The notes: generated by a model not told the origin, from the sequence alone. Shown: positions 30,924 to 42,352, counted from the stretch's first letter. The stretch is DNA of 64,000 nucleotides from Tepidiphilus margaritifer DSM 15129 (GCF_000425565.1 NZ_AUDR01000013.1:186001-250000), one strand, 5' to 3'. Made by a program: numbers and translations.

Positions 30924-33900
30924 TCACAGGAGCACGCGCTCGATCCCGCCGCGGTTGGCGGCCTCCACGTAGCGCTCGAGCCAATCGGGGCCGAGCAGGT
31001 GCTTGGCGAGTTCCACCACCACGTAGTCGGCATCGAGCCCCCCTGCGTCGTTGCTGAAGCGGTGCAGCCCCTGCAGGCAGCTGGGGCAGGAAGTGAGTAC
31101 CTTCACCGGTGTGCCCGGCGCGGCGTCGGCGCGAAGCCGCGCGGCGTCCTTCTCCAGTTCTTCCTGCTTGCGGAAACGCACTTGCGTCGACACGTCCGGC
31201 CGCGAGACGGCGAGCGTTCCCGATTCGCCGCAGCAACGGTCGTTGAGTGCGACCTCCGTGCCCAACAGCTTTTTCGTCACCTCGATGCCCGCGTATTGCT
31301 TCATCGGCGTGTGGCAGGGCTCGTGGTACATGTAGCGCACGCCGGGAATGCCGTCGAGCCGGATGCCTTTCTCCATTAGGTATTCGTGGATGTCGAGCAG
31401 CCGGCAGCCGGGGAAGATTTGCTCGAAGTGGTAGCCGAGCAGCTGGTCCATGCAGGTGCCGCAGGAGACGACCACCGTCTTGATGTCGAGGTAGTTGAGC
31501 GTGTTGGCCACCCGGTGGAAGAGCACGCGGTTCTCGGTGGTAATGCGCTGCCCCTTGTCGTCGTTGCCGGCGGCCGTTTGCGGGTATCCGCAGCAGAGGT
31601 AGCCCGGCGGCAGCACCGTGGTGGCGCCGACGTGATAGAGCATGGCTTGGGTGGCCAGCCCCACCTGGCTGAAGAGCCGCTCGGAGCCACAACCGGGGAA
31701 GTAGAACACGGCGTCCGAGTCGCTCGCCGGCACCTGCGGGTTGCGGATCACGGGGATCACCGTCTGATCCTCGATGTCGAGGAGTTGCCGCGCCGTGCGT
31801 TTGGGAAGATTGCCCGGCATCGGTTTGTTCACGAAGTGGATCACCTGCTCGCGGATCGGCGGCTTGCCCACCGTGAGCGGCGGGCGGCGCGTCTGCTCCT
31901 GGATGAGCCCGAGGCGCTTGGCCCACTGGTGTGCCAGGCGCTGTGCCTTGTAGCCCCACTCGACCATGGTCTTGCGCACCAGTTTGACCGTGGTCGGATC
32001 CTTGACCGTGAGCAGCAGCATCGCCGCTTTCGTCCCCGGGTTGAAGGAGTTTTTCCCCTGCTTGCGCAGGAGGTTCCGCATCTTGATGGAGACGTCGCCG
32101 AAGTCGATGTCGACCGGGCAGGGTTTCTCACACTTGTGGCAGACGGTGCAGTGATCGCCGATGTCCTCGAACTCGGCCCAGTGGGCCAGCGACACGCCGC
32201 GGCGCGTCTGCTCCTCGTAGAGCAGCGCCTCGATCAGCTGCGAAGTGGAGAGGATCTTGTCGCGCGGGCTGTAGAGGAGATTGGCGCGCGGCACGTGTGT
32301 CGAGCACACGGGCTTGCATTTGCCGCAGCGCAGGCAGGACTTGATGTCGTCGGCGATCGCCCCGATCTCGGTCTGCTCCATGATGAGCGATTCGTGCCCG
32401 AGCAGGTTGAACGAGGGCGTGTAGGCGCGCGCGAGGTTGCCGCCGGGCATGAGTTTGCCGCGGTTGAACGCGCCTTTGGGGTCGATGCGGCGTTTGTAAT
32501 CCCAGAAGGGGCGCAGCTGCTCCTCGTCGAGATAGTCGAACTTGGTGATGCCGATGCCGTGCTCGCCGGAGATGACCCCGCCGAGCGACTTCGCCACCGC
32601 CATGATGCGGTCGACCACACGGTTGGCGGTCTGCAGCATTTCATAATCGTCGGAATTGACCGGGATGTTGGTGTGCACGTTGCCGTCGCCGGCGTGCATG
32701 TGCAGCGCCACGAAGAGCCGTCCGCGTTTGACCTGCTGGTGGAGCTCGAGGATGCGCTCGCGCGTGGGGCGGAAGACGTCGCCGTCGAAAATGCGCATGA
32801 GCCCCGGACGCAGCTCGCGCTTCCAGGAGACGCGTATGGAATAATCCTGCAGGCGGTGGAAGAGCGTGAGCGCTTCGGCCCGGTTGGTGAGCTCGCCCGC
32901 CTCGATGCCGTATTCGGCGAAGTGCCGTTCGGCCTCGGCGAGCGGCAGGTCGAGGTGGTCTCGCAGCCAGCGCCAGCGCCGGCGTACCGCGTCGACGAGC
33001 TCGAGCGCGTGTTCGCGCTTCTCGCCGATGAGCGTCTCCGGCGGCACGTCGGCATCGCCCGGATCGAGCGGCAGTTTGGGTTCACGCAGAAAGGATTCGA
33101 GCCGGTCGCACAGGGCAAGCTTGTTGTCCAGCGACAGCTCGATGTTGATGCGCTCGACGGCGTCGCAGTACTCACCCATCTTGGGCAGGGGGATGACGAC
33201 GTCTTCGTTGATCTTGAAGGCGTTGGTATGCCGGGAAATGGCCGCGGTGCGGGAACGCTCGAGCCAGAAGCGCTTGCGCTGCTCGGGGGTGACGGCGATG
33301 AACCCTTCGGCGTCGCGCTTGTTGCACATCCGCACCACTTCGGAGGCGGCGCGCATCACCGCTTCTTCGTCGTGACCGACGATGTCGCCCACCAGCACCA
33401 TCTTGGGGCGACCGCGACGCTTGGCCTTGGTGGTATAGCCCACGGCTTTGACGTAGCGCTCGTCGAGGTGCTCGAGACCGGCCAGTTGCACCCCGGCCGC
33501 GTGCCCTCCGCCGCCGGGTTTGAAATAGTCGGTGATCTCGACGATGGCCGGCACCGCGTCGCGCACCTGACCGAAGAATTCGAGGCAGACGGTGCGCGTG
33601 ACCGGCGGCATCTTGTGCAGCACCCAGCGGGCGGCGACGATGAGGCCGTCGGTGCCTTCCTTCTGGATGCCGGGAATGCCGTGCAGGTATTTGTCGGTGA
33701 CGTCCTTGCCCAGGCCCGGTTTGCGCATCGTCGCGCCCGGCGCGCTGATGATCTCCTCGCCCAAGGGCGCGTAGGTGAGCCCGTCGAAGCGGCGCAGGCG
33801 GAAGTAGACCGTCTCCTGCTCATGGATTTTCCCGAGGTTGTGCTCGAGCCGCTCGACTTCGAGCCAGTTGCCGTCGGGCGTGACCATTTTCCACCACAGG

Positions 33901-34823
33901 AGGTTGTCGAGCGCCGTGCCCCACAGCACCGCCTTCTTGCCGCCGGCGTTCATGGCGATGTTGCCGCCGATGCAGCAGGCTTCGGCCGAGGTGGGGTCGA
34001 CGGCGAAGACGCGCCCGGCGGCGGTCGCGGCATCGGCCACGCGCTGGGTGACGACGCCCGCGCCGGTGCGGATGGTGGGATAGCGCTGGGGCAGTGGCCC
34101 TTCTCTTCCGGGAAGATTCACCTCTTCGACCGGACCGAGCGAGGTGAGCTTTTCCGTGTTGATGACGGCCGAGCGCGCATCGAGCGGCACGGCGCCGCCC
34201 GTGTAACCGGTGCCGCCGCCGCGCGGGATGATGGTGAGCCCGAGTTCGATGCAGCCGCGCACCAAGGGGGCGATTTCCTCTTCGGTGTCCGGGGTGAGCA
34301 CCACGAAGGGCAGTTCGACCCGCCAGTCGGTGGCGTCGGTGACGTGCGAGACGCGCGCGTGTCCATCGAAACGGATGTTGTCGCGCCGGGTATGGCGCGA
34401 AAGGATGCGCAGCACGTCCTTGCGCAGCCGTTCGGTGTCGACGAAGGAGCGCTCGAAGGCGTCGATCGCGGCGGCGGTGAGCTCGACCAGACGCGCCACG
34501 CGCGCGGCGCGCTCGGTATCGGCGGCGGCATTGGCAACGCGCCGTTTCTCCACTTCGTCCAGCCGATGGCGCAGGGCCTCGACCAGCGCCTGGCGCCGCT
34601 TGCGGTTGGCGAGCAGATCGTCGAGCAGGAAGGGATTGCGCTGCACCACCCAGATGTCGCCGAGGATCTCGAAGAGCATGCGCGCCGAACGGCCGGTGAC
34701 GCGCTCACCGCGCAGGGCCTCCAGGATCGCCCAGGCTTCCTCGCCCAGCAGCCGGATCACGATCTCACGGTCGGACAAGGAGGTGTAGTTGTAGGGGATT
34801 TCGCGCAGACGCGGGTCCATCAT
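30924..34823 (-). CDS. DUF3683 giant FAD-linked oxidase / 4Fe-4S / CCG-domain dehydrogenase
   Basis: About 1299 residues combining in one chain what is usually split over two or three subunits (GlcD/Dld plus GlpC/LutA-like). Order: DUF3683 head (1-150), FAD-binding type-4 domain (about 180-420; [16 protein letters not shown]), FAD-oxidase C-terminal domain (about 480-790; [14 protein letters not shown] and [10 protein letters not shown]), a dicluster 4Fe-4S domain ([11 protein letters not shown] and [14 protein letters not shown]), and two CCG domains ([41 protein letters not shown]). Likely a respiratory 2-hydroxyacid (lactate- or glycolate-type) dehydrogenase; substrate not determinable. 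Tandem ATGs at 34823 and 34820 follow GGAGAGG; the second has better spacing. Confidence 0.92.
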   Translation of the reverse strand: MMDPRLREIPYNYTSLSDREIVIRLLGEEAWAILEALRGERVTGRSARMLFEILGDIWVVQRNPFLLDDLLANRKRRQALVEALRHRLDEVEKRRVANAAADTERAARVARLVELTAAAIDAFERSFVDTERLRKDVLRILSRHTRRDNIRFDGHARVSHVTDATDWRVELPFVVLTPDTEEEIAPLVRGCIELGLTIIPRGGGTGYTGGAVPLDARSAVINTEKLTSLGPVEEVNLPGREGPLPQRYPTIRTGAGVVTQRVADAATAAGRVFAVDPTSAEACCIGGNIAMNAGGKKAVLWGTALDNLLWWKMVTPDGNWLEVERLEHNLGKIHEQETVYFRLRRFDGLTYAPLGEEIISAPGATMRKPGLGKDVTDKYLHGIPGIQKEGTDGLIVAARWVLHKMPPVTRTVCLEFFGQVRDAVPAIVEITDYFKPGGGGHAAGVQLAGLEHLDERYVKAVGYTTKAKRRGRPKMVLVGDIVGHDEEAVMRAASEVVRMCNKRDAEGFIAVTPEQRKRFWLERSRTAAISRHTNAFKINEDVVIPLPKMGEYCDAVERINIELSLDNKLALCDRLESFLREPKLPLDPGDADVPPETLIGEKREHALELVDAVRRRWRWLRDHLDLPLAEAERHFAEYGIEAGELTNRAEALTLFHRLQDYSIRVSWKRELRPGLMRIFDGDVFRPTRERILELHQQVKRGRLFVALHMHAGDGNVHTNIPVNSDDYEMLQTANRVVDRIMAVAKSLGGVISGEHGIGITKFDYLDEEQLRPFWDYKRRIDPKGAFNRGKLMPGGNLARAYTPSFNLLGHESLIMEQTEIGAIADDIKSCLRCGKCKPVCSTHVPRANLLYSPRDKILSTSQLIEALLYEEQTRRGVSLAHWAEFEDIGDHCTVCHKCEKPCPVDIDFGDVSIKMRNLLRKQGKNSFNPGTKAAMLLLTVKDPTTVKLVRKTMVEWGYKAQRLAHQWAKRLGLIQEQTRRPPLTVGKPPIREQVIHFVNKPMPGNLPKRTARQLLDIEDQTVIPVIRNPQVPASDSDAVFYFPGCGSERLFSQVGLATQAMLYHVGATTVLPPGYLCCGYPQTAAGNDDKGQRITTENRVLFHRVANTLNYLDIKTVVVSCGTCMDQLLGYHFEQIFPGCRLLDIHEYLMEKGIRLDGIPGVRYMYHEPCHTPMKQYAGIEVTKKLLGTEVALNDRCCGESGTLAVSRPDVSTQVRFRKQEELEKDAARLRADAAPGTPVKVLTSCPSCLQGLHRFSNDAGGLDADYVVVELAKHLLGPDWLERYVEAANRGGIERVLL

Positions 34824-34931
34824 CCTCTCCGGGCACGGTTCGAGGGGCAATTCTAGCGCATGTGTTCACGGTCGTCGCCCACGACGGGAGTGTGGGTCAT
34901 TGGGATGATTTTGAATCCTTCACCTTTTTTG

Positions 34932-34997
34932 ATAGCTTTTATATATGATGACGTTTGCCAGGGACGATTGGATTTTGCCCGGAGCCTGACCTAGAAT
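34932..34997 (+). promoter_or_regulatory. ahpC promoter with OxyR-like upstream site
   Basis: -10 TAGAAT (34992-34997) and weak -35 TTGGAT (34968-34973) with an 18-bp spacer. Directly upstream, four tetramers spaced by 7 bp (ATAG at 34932, ATAT at 34943, TTTG at 34954, CGAT at 34965) match the OxyR pattern ATAG-CTAT-ATAG-CTAT at 12 of 16 positions and end at the -35, the geometry of OxyR-activated promoters. The element CAGGGACGATTGG (34959-34971) recurs at the catalase promoter. The leader would be about 90 nt. A second, more distal promoter (TTCACC at 34919, TATATG at 34942) is also possible. Confidence 0.5.
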
Positions 34998-35092
34998 GGT
35001 TCGCGTGGTGACCGACGGCAGCAAGGCCGCCGGGCCGCCGCCGGTCGAATGGCCGGTGCGTGAGTCGTTTTACCCTGACAGGAGGAAGCACT

Positions 35093-35656
35093 ATGAGCTT
35101 GATCAACACCCAAGTCGTTCCGTTCAAAGCACAGGCTTATCATGACGGCAAATTCGTTGAAGTGACCGACGCCGATCTGCGCGGTCATTGGTCGGTGTTC
35201 GTGTTCTATCCGGCCGACTTCACCTTCGTGTGTCCGACCGAGCTCGAGGATCTCGCCGATCTGTACGACGAGTTCAAAAAGGTCAATTGCGAAATCTACT
35301 CGGTATCGACCGATACCCACTTCACGCACAAGGCGTGGGCCGAGGCTTCTCCTGCCATCAAGAAAGTGCGCTATCCCATGCTCGGCGACCCGGCGCACAA
35401 ACTCGCCCGCGCTTTCGACGTGCTGATCGAGGAAGAAGGCGTGGCCCTGCGCGGCACCTTCATCATCGACCCCAACGGTGTCATCAAGGGGATGGAGGTC
35501 AACGACAACAGCATCGGCCGTAACGCCTCCGAGCTGCTGCGCAAAGTGAAAGCCGCCAAGTATGTGGCCGAGCATCCGGGTGAAGTCTGCCCGGCCAAGT
35601 GGAACGAAGGCGCTCAGACCCTGAAACCCTCGATCGATCTGGTCGGTAAGATCTGA
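35093..35656 (+). CDS. ahpC: Alkyl hydroperoxide reductase, peroxiredoxin subunit
   Basis: Typical 2-Cys peroxiredoxin of 187 residues that reduces H2O2 and organic peroxides. Peroxidatic Cys in [13 protein letters not shown] (near residue 47) and resolving Cys in GEVCPAKW (near 166). The ATG at 35093 is fixed by a perfect AGGAGG. Followed by ahpF after a 151-bp space that contains hairpins. Confidence 0.97.
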   Translation: MSLINTQVVPFKAQAYHDGKFVEVTDADLRGHWSVFVFYPADFTFVCPTELEDLADLYDEFKKVNCEIYSVSTDTHFTHKAWAEASPAIKKVRYPMLGDPAHKLARAFDVLIEEEGVALRGTFIIDPNGVIKGMEVNDNSIGRNASELLRKVKAAKYVAEHPGEVCPAKWNEGAQTLKPSIDLVGKI

Positions 35657-35705
35657 TTTTCCCGGTGCAGACCGGCCGGGGGTGTTCCGGCCGGCAGGTA
35701 TTTCG

Positions 35706-35730
35706 GCGCCGCCTCGCGCGGCGCTTCTTT
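35706..35730 (+). terminator. Hairpin between ahpC and ahpF, possible attenuator
   Basis: Stem GCGCCGC / GCGGCGC (35706-35712 with 35718-35724), 5-nt loop, then TTCTTT. A second GC-rich hairpin built from CCGGCC repeats lies just before (35672-35694). The T-run is short, so partial termination is more likely than full stop; this would give more AhpC than AhpF transcript. Confidence 0.5.
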
Positions 35731-35807
35731 CCCCAAGCACGAGACGTCGGTCGAAAGAGGCCGCGGGGGCTTTTTTCGTCCAAAGTTTCGACGAAGGAGG
35801 GTGTGTC

Positions 35808-37394
35808 ATGGCATTGTTGGATCAAGAAACGAAGAGCGCTTTGGCGCAATACCTCGAACGTTTGGCCGGGCCGATCGAGCTCGTCACGGCGTTCGACGAC
35901 AGCGAGCGCGCCCGGCAATTGGCCGAATTGGTGCAAGAGATCGTTGCGGCTGGTGGCGGCAAGGTGACGGTGCGCGAAGCGGTGGGTGAAGAAGTCGCCG
36001 GTGGGCGTCGCCCGGCGTTTGCGGTGACGCGCCCCGGGGAGGCGCCGCGGGTGCATTTCGCCGGTTTGCCCCTGGGGCATGAGTTCGGCTCGCTCATCCT
36101 GGCGCTGCTGCAGGTGAGCGGTTATCCGCCCAAGGTCGAGCCGGACGTGATCGAGCAGATCAAGAGCCTGGATGCGCCGCTGCACTTCGAGGTGTACGTG
36201 TCCCTGTCGTGCCACAACTGCCCCGAAGTGGTGCAGTCGGTCAACACCATGGCGGCTTTGAACCCCAACGTACAAGCGGTGATGATCGACGGGGCGAGTT
36301 TTCCCGCCGAGGTCGAGGCCAAGCAGATCATGGCCGTGCCCACCGTCTACCTCAACGGTGAGCTCTTCGGCCAGGGACGGATGGAACTGCCGGAGATCCT
36401 CGCCAAAGTCGACACGCAGGCCGAAGCGCGCGACCGGGCGCGCCTCGCGCAGAAGGGCGAATTCGACATCCTCATCGTCGGCGGCGGTCCGGCGGGGGCG
36501 GCGGCGGCGATCTACGCCGCGCGCAAGGGACTGCGCACCGGGATCGTGGCCGAGCGCTTCGGTGGGCAGGTGATGGACACGCTCGCCATCGAGAACTTCA
36601 TCTCGGTGAAAGAGACCGAAGGGCCCAAACTCGTCGCGGGGCTCGAAGAGCACGTCAAAGCCTATGATGTAGACATCATGAACCATCAGCGCGCGGTGCG
36701 GCTCGACGTGCCGGCAGAGGCGGGCAAGACGGCGAAGGTGGCGCTCGCCAACGGTGCCGAACTCAGCGCCAAGGCGGTGATCCTCGCCACGGGGGCGCGC
36801 TGGCGCGAGCTGGGCGTGCCCGGCGAGCAGGAATACCGCGGCCGGGGCGTGGCCTACTGCCCGCACTGCGACGGGCCGCTCTTCAAAGGCAAGAAAGTGG
36901 CGGTGATCGGCGGCGGAAACTCGGGGGTGGAAGCGGCGATCGATCTGGCCGGCATCGTCGAGCACGTCACCCTCATCGAGTTTGGCGAGTCGCTGCGCGC
37001 CGATGCCGTGCTGCAACGCAAACTCAGGAGCCTGCCCAACGTGACCATCGTCACCAATGCCCAGACGACGGAAATCCTTGGCGATGGGGCGAAGGTGAAC
37101 GCCCTGCGCTACCGCGATCGGGCCACGGGCGAAGAGCACACGGTGGAACTGGCCGGTGTGTTCGTGCAGATCGGTTTGGTGCCCAACACCGACTGGCTCG
37201 AGGGTGCGGTGGCGCGCAACCGCTTCGGCGAGATCGAGATCGACGCGCGCTGTACGACGTCCGCTCCGGGCGTGTTCGCGGCCGGTGACTGCACCACGGT
37301 GCCCTACAAGCAGATCATCATCGCCATGGGCGAGGGGGCCAAGGCGGCGCTGTCGGCGTTCGATTATCTGATCCGGCTCGCGCCGGCGCAGTAA
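35808..37394 (+). CDS. ahpF: Alkyl hydroperoxide reductase subunit F
   Basis: Flavoprotein of 528 residues that passes electrons from NAD(P)H to AhpC. N-terminal tandem thioredoxin-fold domain with SCHNCPEVV, then a thioredoxin-reductase-like part with FAD motif [10 protein letters not shown], the redox pair in AYCPHCDGP and the NAD-binding [10 protein letters not shown]. The ATG at 35808 has GAAGGAGG upstream. Ends 24 bp before a strong terminator. Confidence 0.96.
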   Translation: MALLDQETKSALAQYLERLAGPIELVTAFDDSERARQLAELVQEIVAAGGGKVTVREAVGEEVAGGRRPAFAVTRPGEAPRVHFAGLPLGHEFGSLILALLQVSGYPPKVEPDVIEQIKSLDAPLHFEVYVSLSCHNCPEVVQSVNTMAALNPNVQAVMIDGASFPAEVEAKQIMAVPTVYLNGELFGQGRMELPEILAKVDTQAEARDRARLAQKGEFDILIVGGGPAGAAAAIYAARKGLRTGIVAERFGGQVMDTLAIENFISVKETEGPKLVAGLEEHVKAYDVDIMNHQRAVRLDVPAEAGKTAKVALANGAELSAKAVILATGARWRELGVPGEQEYRGRGVAYCPHCDGPLFKGKKVAVIGGGNSGVEAAIDLAGIVEHVTLIEFGESLRADAVLQRKLRSLPNVTIVTNAQTTEILGDGAKVNALRYRDRATGEEHTVELAGVFVQIGLVPNTDWLEGAVARNRFGEIEIDARCTTSAPGVFAAGDCTTVPYKQIIIAMGEGAKAALSAFDYLIRLAPAQ

Positions 37395-37417
37395 GGAACG
37401 ATTCCGCGTCGCGGTTC

Positions 37418-37454
37418 GCCTCCCGTCGCTTGACGGGAGGCTTTTTCGCTTTTT
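37418..37454 (+). terminator. Rho-independent terminator of ahpCF
   Basis: A perfect 10-bp stem GCCTCCCGTC / GACGGGAGGC with GCTT loop (37418-37441) is followed by TTTTTCGCTTTTT. It stops plus-strand transcription right before the convergent kup stop codon at 37458. Confidence 0.9.
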
Positions 37455-37457
37455 CGT

Positions 37458-39347
37458 CTACAGCAGCACCTGCGTGCCGAGCTCGACGACGCGGTTGGGC
37501 GGAATCTTGAAGAAGGCGGTGACGCTGCCGGCGTTGCGGTGCAGGGCGACGAAGACCCGTTTGCGCCACAGGCGCATCTCGGGGCTGGGGCGGGGAATGA
37601 CCGACTCGCGCCCCAAGAACCAGGAGGTCGCCAGCGGCTCGCACTCCAGCCCCAGGGAGGCGGCGCCAGAGAGCGCAGCAGGAAAATCCGGCTCGTCCAT
37701 GAATCCGTAGCGCACGATCACCTGCCAGAAATTTTCCGGCAGGGCGTTCACCTCGAGCCGCTCGGCGGGCGGCACGTAGGGGACGTCCTCGAAGTGGACG
37801 CTTGCCACCACCACGCGCTCGTGCAGGATCTTGTTGTGCATGAGGTTGTGCAGCAGCGCATGTGGCACCCGGTCGGGGTGGGCGTTGAGGAAGACCGCCG
37901 TACCCGGCACGCGCAGCGGCATGCCACCCTTCAGCGACTCGATGAATCCCGCCAAGCTCATGCGTCCGCCCTCGAGGCGCTCGATGAGCAACTCCCGCCC
38001 CTGTTTCCAGGTGAGCATCACCACGAAGACTACCAACCCCACGCACAGCGGGAACCAGCCGCCGTCGGGGATTTTCATGACGTTGGCGGTAAGGAAGGTC
38101 AATTCCACCGCGAGGAAACAGGCAAAGAGCGCCACGGCGCGCGCCCAGCCCCAGCCCCAGACGCGGGCGGCGACCACGGTGGCCAGAAGCGAGGTGATCA
38201 CCATGTCGCCGGTCACCGCCAGCCCATAGGCCGCCGCGAGGTTGTTCGAGGAGCGGAATCCGAGCACCAGCAGCATCACCGCCGCCATCAGGGCCCAATT
38301 GAGCACCGGTACGTAGATCTGCCCTTGCTCTCGTTCCGAGGTGTGGCGTACTTCCATGCGCGGCAGGAAACCGAGCTGGATCGCCTGGCGGGTGATGGAG
38401 AAGGCGCCCGAGATGACGGACTGGGAGGCGATGACGGTAGCGAGCGTCGCCAGCCCCAGCATGGGGTAGAGCGCCCATTCGGGAGCCATGAGATAGAAAG
38501 GATTCTGGGCTGCGGCCGGATTGCGCAACAGCAGGGCCGCTTGTCCGAAGTAGTTGAGCACCAGAGCGGGCAAGACCAGCAGGAACCAGCTGCGCCGGAT
38601 GGGTTTGCGTCCGAAGTGCCCCATGTCGGCGTAGAGCGCCTCCGCGCCGGTGATCGCCAGCACGACGTTGCCCATCGCCACCAGGGCCATCGCGTGATGA
38701 TGCACGAGGAAGGAGATGGCATAGGTGGGGCTCAGGGCCGCGAGCACTTCCGGTGTATGGATGATCTGATTGAGACCGAGGAGCGCCAGCACCACGAACC
38801 AGACGAACATGACCGGCCCAAACGCCCGCCCGACGAGCGTCGTGCCGTGGTGCTGCATGTAGAAAAGCAAGAAGAGCACCGTCAATGCGATCGGTACCAC
38901 CACGTGGTGCAGTGCCGGAGCAGCGATCTGTAGCCCCTCCACGGCCGAAAGCACCGAGATGGCCGGGGTGACCATGCCATCGCCGTAGAACATGGCGGCA
39001 CCGAGGATGCCGACGCCGAGTACGACGGCCTGCGAGCGGCTGCCGGGGCGCGTGTCGCGCAGCGCCAGGGCGATGAGGGCCATGATGCCGCCTTCGCCAC
39101 GGTTGTCGGCGCGCATGATGAAAGAAACATACTTTACTGCCACGATGATCACCAGCGCCCAGAAGAAGAGCGACAGGCTGCCGAGCACGTTGGCCCGCTC
39201 CAGGGCGATGGGGTGATTGCCGGCGAAGACTTCCTTCATCGCGTAGAGCGGGCTCGTGCCGATGTCGCCATAGACCACCCCCAGCGCACCCAGGCACAAG
39301 AGCGCCAGTTCCTTGCCGCGGACTTCGTTCGACGGTCGTTGTTCCAT
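37458..39347 (-). CDS. kup: Low-affinity potassium transporter
   Basis: K+/H+ symporter of the KUP/HAK family, 629 residues: about twelve membrane helices in the first 450 residues and a cytoplasmic C-terminal domain. Family landmarks: [14 protein letters not shown] at the start, [26 protein letters not shown] and GGWFPL. Normal length. Start ATG at 39347. Confidence 0.95.
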   Translation of the reverse strand: MEQRPSNEVRGKELALLCLGALGVVYGDIGTSPLYAMKEVFAGNHPIALERANVLGSLSLFFWALVIIVAVKYVSFIMRADNRGEGGIMALIALALRDTRPGSRSQAVVLGVGILGAAMFYGDGMVTPAISVLSAVEGLQIAAPALHHVVVPIALTVLFLLFYMQHHGTTLVGRAFGPVMFVWFVVLALLGLNQIIHTPEVLAALSPTYAISFLVHHHAMALVAMGNVVLAITGAEALYADMGHFGRKPIRRSWFLLVLPALVLNYFGQAALLLRNPAAAQNPFYLMAPEWALYPMLGLATLATVIASQSVISGAFSITRQAIQLGFLPRMEVRHTSEREQGQIYVPVLNWALMAAVMLLVLGFRSSNNLAAAYGLAVTGDMVITSLLATVVAARVWGWGWARAVALFACFLAVELTFLTANVMKIPDGGWFPLCVGLVVFVVMLTWKQGRELLIERLEGGRMSLAGFIESLKGGMPLRVPGTAVFLNAHPDRVPHALLHNLMHNKILHERVVVASVHFEDVPYVPPAERLEVNALPENFWQVIVRYGFMDEPDFPAALSGAASLGLECEPLATSWFLGRESVIPRPSPEMRLWRKRVFVALHRNAGSVTAFFKIPPNRVVELGTQVLL

Positions 39348-39478
39348 GGCTCCTTCCTTGCATTTTTGCGGCGTTTGCTACCGCACGCCGGTGGATTTTC
39401 GCCAATCTTAGGTCATCGGCAGGGTTTTTGGGAATGAAGCGGCGAGATTCTGGCATTTTCCCTGATCCCGTCGATAGG

Positions 39479-39516
39479 CAGGAACGATTGGTCGCAGGGC
39501 GCTCTTCTTCTATGAT
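39479..39516 (+). promoter_or_regulatory. Catalase promoter with element shared with ahpC
   Basis: -10 TATGAT (39511-39516) and weak -35 TTGGTC (39488-39493) with a 17-bp spacer. The element CAGGAACGATTGG (39479-39491) differs from the ahpC copy at one base and starts 32 bp before its -10 (33 bp at ahpC). ATAG at 39474 and CGAT at 39485 keep the 7-bp OxyR spacing, though the outer tetramers are poor. The remaining bases of the 290-bp kup-catalase gap show no gene. Confidence 0.5.
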
Positions 39517-39637
39517 GAAGTCGATGGCGCGGCGCGAAGGTGCCGGGCCTTCACTGGTTCCGCAGCCCGTGGTATGCCTGTGTTCAAACCATCAGACCGC
39601 GTGGTTCGGCCGTTCGACCCTGCAAGGAGAAAGCGCC

Positions 39638-41104
39638 ATGAGCGAGAAGCAATGCCCCTATCACCTCACCACCACGGCCGGCGCGCCGGTGGCCGACAAC
39701 CAGAATTCACTCACCGTCGGGCCGCGCGGCCCCACGCTGCTGCAAGACTACGTGCTGCTCGAGAAGCTCGCGCACCAAAACCGCGAGCGCATCCCCGAGC
39801 GCGTGGTGCACGCCAAGGGCTGGGGGGCATTCGGCACGCTCACCATCACCGGCGATATCCGCAAGTATTCCCGTGCCAAGGTATTCTCCCAGATCGGGGC
39901 GAAAATCCCCATGCTCGCGCGATTCTCGACGGTGGCTGGCGAAATGGGCGCGGCCGATGCAGAGCGTGACGTGCGCGGATTCGCCCTCAAGTTCTATACC
40001 GAGGAAGGCAACTGGGACCTCGTGGGCAACAATACGCCGGTCTTCTTCATCCGCGACGCCTACAAATTCCCCGACTTCATCCACACGCAGAAGCGCCATC
40101 CGCGCACCAACCTGCGCTCGCCCACGGCGATGTGGGACTTCTGGTCGCTCTCGCCCGAGAGCCTGCACCAGCTCACCATCCTCTTTTCCGATCGGGGCAT
40201 CCCGCGCTCGCCCATGCACATGAACGGCTACGGCAGCCACACCTACAGCTTCTGGAACGAAGCCGGCGAGCGCTTCTGGGTGAAGTTTCACTTCAAGACG
40301 CAGCAGGGGCACGAGACGCTCACCGACGAAGAGGCCGAAGCCATCATCGGCAAGACGCGCGAGAGCTACCAGGAGGCCCTCTTCGGCGCGATCGAGCGCG
40401 GCCAATACCCTCGCTGGACGATGTACGTGCAGGTGATGAGCGAGAAAGAGGCCGACGCCTGGAGCGAGCGTACCGGTTGGAACCCATTCGATCTCACCAA
40501 GGTCTGGCCGCACCGCGACGCTCCGCTCATCGAAGTGGGCGTGATGGAACTCGATCGCAATCCGGACAACTACTTTGCCGAGATCGAGCAGGCGGCCTTC
40601 TCGCCCTCGAACGTGGTGCCGGGCATCGGGTTTTCGCCTGACAAGATGCTGCAGGCGCGCATCTTCTCCTACGCGGACGCCCACCGCTACCGCCTTGGGA
40701 CGCACTACGAGGCGTTGCCGGTCAATCGCCCACGCTGTCCGGTGCATCACTACCACAAGGACGGGTCGATGCGCTTCTTCGACAATTTCCAGCAAAACCC
40801 GGACGCCTACTATGAGCCCAACTCCTTCGGCGGCCCGGTCGAGCGACCCGAAGTCAAGGAGCCGCCCTTGTCGGCCATCGGCATGATCGACCGTTACAGC
40901 CATCGCGACGGCAACGACGATTTCTCGCAGCCGCGCGCGCTATGGGCGCTCTTCGACGAGGCACACAAGGAGCGGCTCTACGGCAATCTCGCCCGCTCGA
41001 TGAAAGGCGTGCCGGATTTCATCGTCGAGCGCCAGCTTGCGCTCTTTGCCCAGATCGACCCGGCCTACGCCGCGGGCGTACGGCGCGCGCTCGATCGTCT
41101 ATGA
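39638..41104 (+). CDS. katA: Monofunctional heme catalase, small-subunit type
   Basis: H2O2-disproportionating catalase of 488 residues. Active-site His in [12 protein letters not shown], distal Asn in GNNTPVFF, proximal heme-ligand Tyr in [14 protein letters not shown]. The start ATG at 39638 has AAGGAGA upstream and begins [15 protein letters not shown]; earlier in-frame starts lie in the promoter region. Expected to be co-regulated with ahpCF. The symbol follows the family and could be katB in other naming schemes. Confidence 0.95.
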   Translation: MSEKQCPYHLTTTAGAPVADNQNSLTVGPRGPTLLQDYVLLEKLAHQNRERIPERVVHAKGWGAFGTLTITGDIRKYSRAKVFSQIGAKIPMLARFSTVAGEMGAADAERDVRGFALKFYTEEGNWDLVGNNTPVFFIRDAYKFPDFIHTQKRHPRTNLRSPTAMWDFWSLSPESLHQLTILFSDRGIPRSPMHMNGYGSHTYSFWNEAGERFWVKFHFKTQQGHETLTDEEAEAIIGKTRESYQEALFGAIERGQYPRWTMYVQVMSEKEADAWSERTGWNPFDLTKVWPHRDAPLIEVGVMELDRNPDNYFAEIEQAAFSPSNVVPGIGFSPDKMLQARIFSYADAHRYRLGTHYEALPVNRPRCPVHHYHKDGSMRFFDNFQQNPDAYYEPNSFGGPVERPEVKEPPLSAIGMIDRYSHRDGNDDFSQPRALWALFDEAHKERLYGNLARSMKGVPDFIVERQLALFAQIDPAYAAGVRRALDRL

Positions 41105-41112
41105 TGAAATGA

Positions 41113-41141
41113 GGCGGGGCCACAATGCTCCGCCTTTCGTT
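41113..41141 (+). terminator. Terminator-like hairpin after catalase
   Basis: Stem GGCGGGG / CTCCGCC with one G-U pair and an 8-nt loop, followed by TTTCGTT. It lies 9 bp past the catalase stop and 18 bp before the cfa start, so it separates two same-strand genes. Confidence 0.55.
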
Positions 41142-41158
41142 CCATCCTGGAGGGGCGT

Positions 41159-42352
41159 ATGCCGACACTACAACAGCAAGGCTTCGTCGAAGAACGATCA
41201 AAGCCGGCGAGGGGACAGGCACGCAGCGACGACCGGCTACGGGCCTTGGTGCAGTCCTGGCTCGACGAGGCCGACGTGAAACTGGACGGCGATCGGCCGT
41301 GGGATTTTCGGATCAAACACCCCAAAGTGCTCGAGCGGGTGCTCGCCGAAGGCAGCCTCGGTCTGGGCGAAGCCTACATGGACGGCTGGTGGGAATGCGA
41401 GCGACTCGACGAATTCTTCGCGCGTGTGCTGCGCGCCCGGCTCGATGATCGCGTGAGGAATCCCTCGCTCGTGTGGCGCGCGTTGAAGGCGCGGCTCATC
41501 AACCTGCAATCCGTGCGCCGCGCCTGGCACGTGGGCGAGGTGCACTACGATCTGGGCAGTGACTTCTTCGAGGCGATGCTCGATCCGTACATGGCCTATT
41601 CCTGCGGCTATTGGGCCAACGCCAAGACGCTGGAAGAGGCGCAGGTCGCCAAGCTCGACCTCATCTGCCGCAAGTTGGGGCTGGAGCCGGGCATGCGGCT
41701 GCTCGATGTCGGCTGCGGCTGGGGCAGTCTCATGCGCTATGCCGCCGAGCACTATGGCGTCGAGTGCGTGGGGCTGACGATCTCCAAAGACCAGGCCGCC
41801 TGGGGGCAGAAGCGCTGCGCCGGTCTGCCGGTGCGCTTCATCCTGGCGGACTACCGCACGTTCAACGTCGATGGCAAGGAGCGGTTCGACCGCATCGCCT
41901 CGGTGGGGATGTTCGAACACGTGGGAGTGCGCAACTACAAGGCGTATTTTTCCATGGTGCGCCGCAGCCTGCGCGACGACGGACTCTTCCTGCTGCACAC
42001 CATCGGCAAGAACCGCCGCGGCGGGGGCACCGATCCGTGGATCGAGAAATACATCTTCCCCAACGGGGAGCTGCCCTCGATCGGCGAGGTGGCGGATGCG
42101 AGCGAGCACTGGTTCGTGATGGAGGACCTGCACAACTTCGGCGCCGACTACGACAAGACCTTGATGGCCTGGTACGAGCGCTTCGAAGCCGCCTGGCCGC
42201 GTTTTCGCGAACGCTACGGCGAGCGCTTCTACCGCATGTGGCGCTACTACCTGCTCGCCTGCGCCGGTACCTTCCGCGCCCGTACCAACCAGCTGTGGCA
42301 GTTCGTGTTTTCGCCGAACGGCGTGCCCGGGGGCTACCGGCGCCTCAGCTGA
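41159..42352 (+). CDS. cfa: Cyclopropane-fatty-acyl-phospholipid synthase
   Basis: SAM-dependent enzyme that adds methylene to unsaturated phospholipid acyl chains in the membrane, 397 residues. N-terminal lipid-binding part (IKHPKVLERVLAEGSLGLGE, YMDGWWECERLDEFF), then HYDLGSDFFEAMLDPYMAYSCGYW and SAM motif LLDVGCGWGSL; FEHVGVRNYKAYF is also conserved. Start ATG at 41159 after TGGAGGGG. Convergent with the Crp/Fnr-type gene, overlapping by 8 bp. Confidence 0.96.
   Translation: MPTLQQQGFVEERSKPARGQARSDDRLRALVQSWLDEADVKLDGDRPWDFRIKHPKVLERVLAEGSLGLGEAYMDGWWECERLDEFFARVLRARLDDRVRNPSLVWRALKARLINLQSVRRAWHVGEVHYDLGSDFFEAMLDPYMAYSCGYWANAKTLEEAQVAKLDLICRKLGLEPGMRLLDVGCGWGSLMRYAAEHYGVECVGLTISKDQAAWGQKRCAGLPVRFILADYRTFNVDGKERFDRIASVGMFEHVGVRNYKAYFSMVRRSLRDDGLFLLHTIGKNRRGGGTDPWIEKYIFPNGELPSIGEVADASEHWFVMEDLHNFGADYDKTLMAWYERFEAAWPRFRERYGERFYRMWRYYLLACAGTFRARTNQLWQFVFSPNGVPGGYRRLS

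Noticed and set aside
31386-34856. 1156-codon plus-strand open frame opposite the DUF3683 dehydrogenase
   Set aside because: It is the antisense shadow of a GC-rich gene: low-complexity His/Val/Leu/Asp composition, no domain, and the opposite strand has clear FAD and Fe-S motifs.
34919-34947. Alternative ahpC promoter TTCACC-17-TATATG
   Set aside because: Kept only as a secondary possibility, because the downstream promoter has a better -10 and the OxyR-like site abuts its -35.
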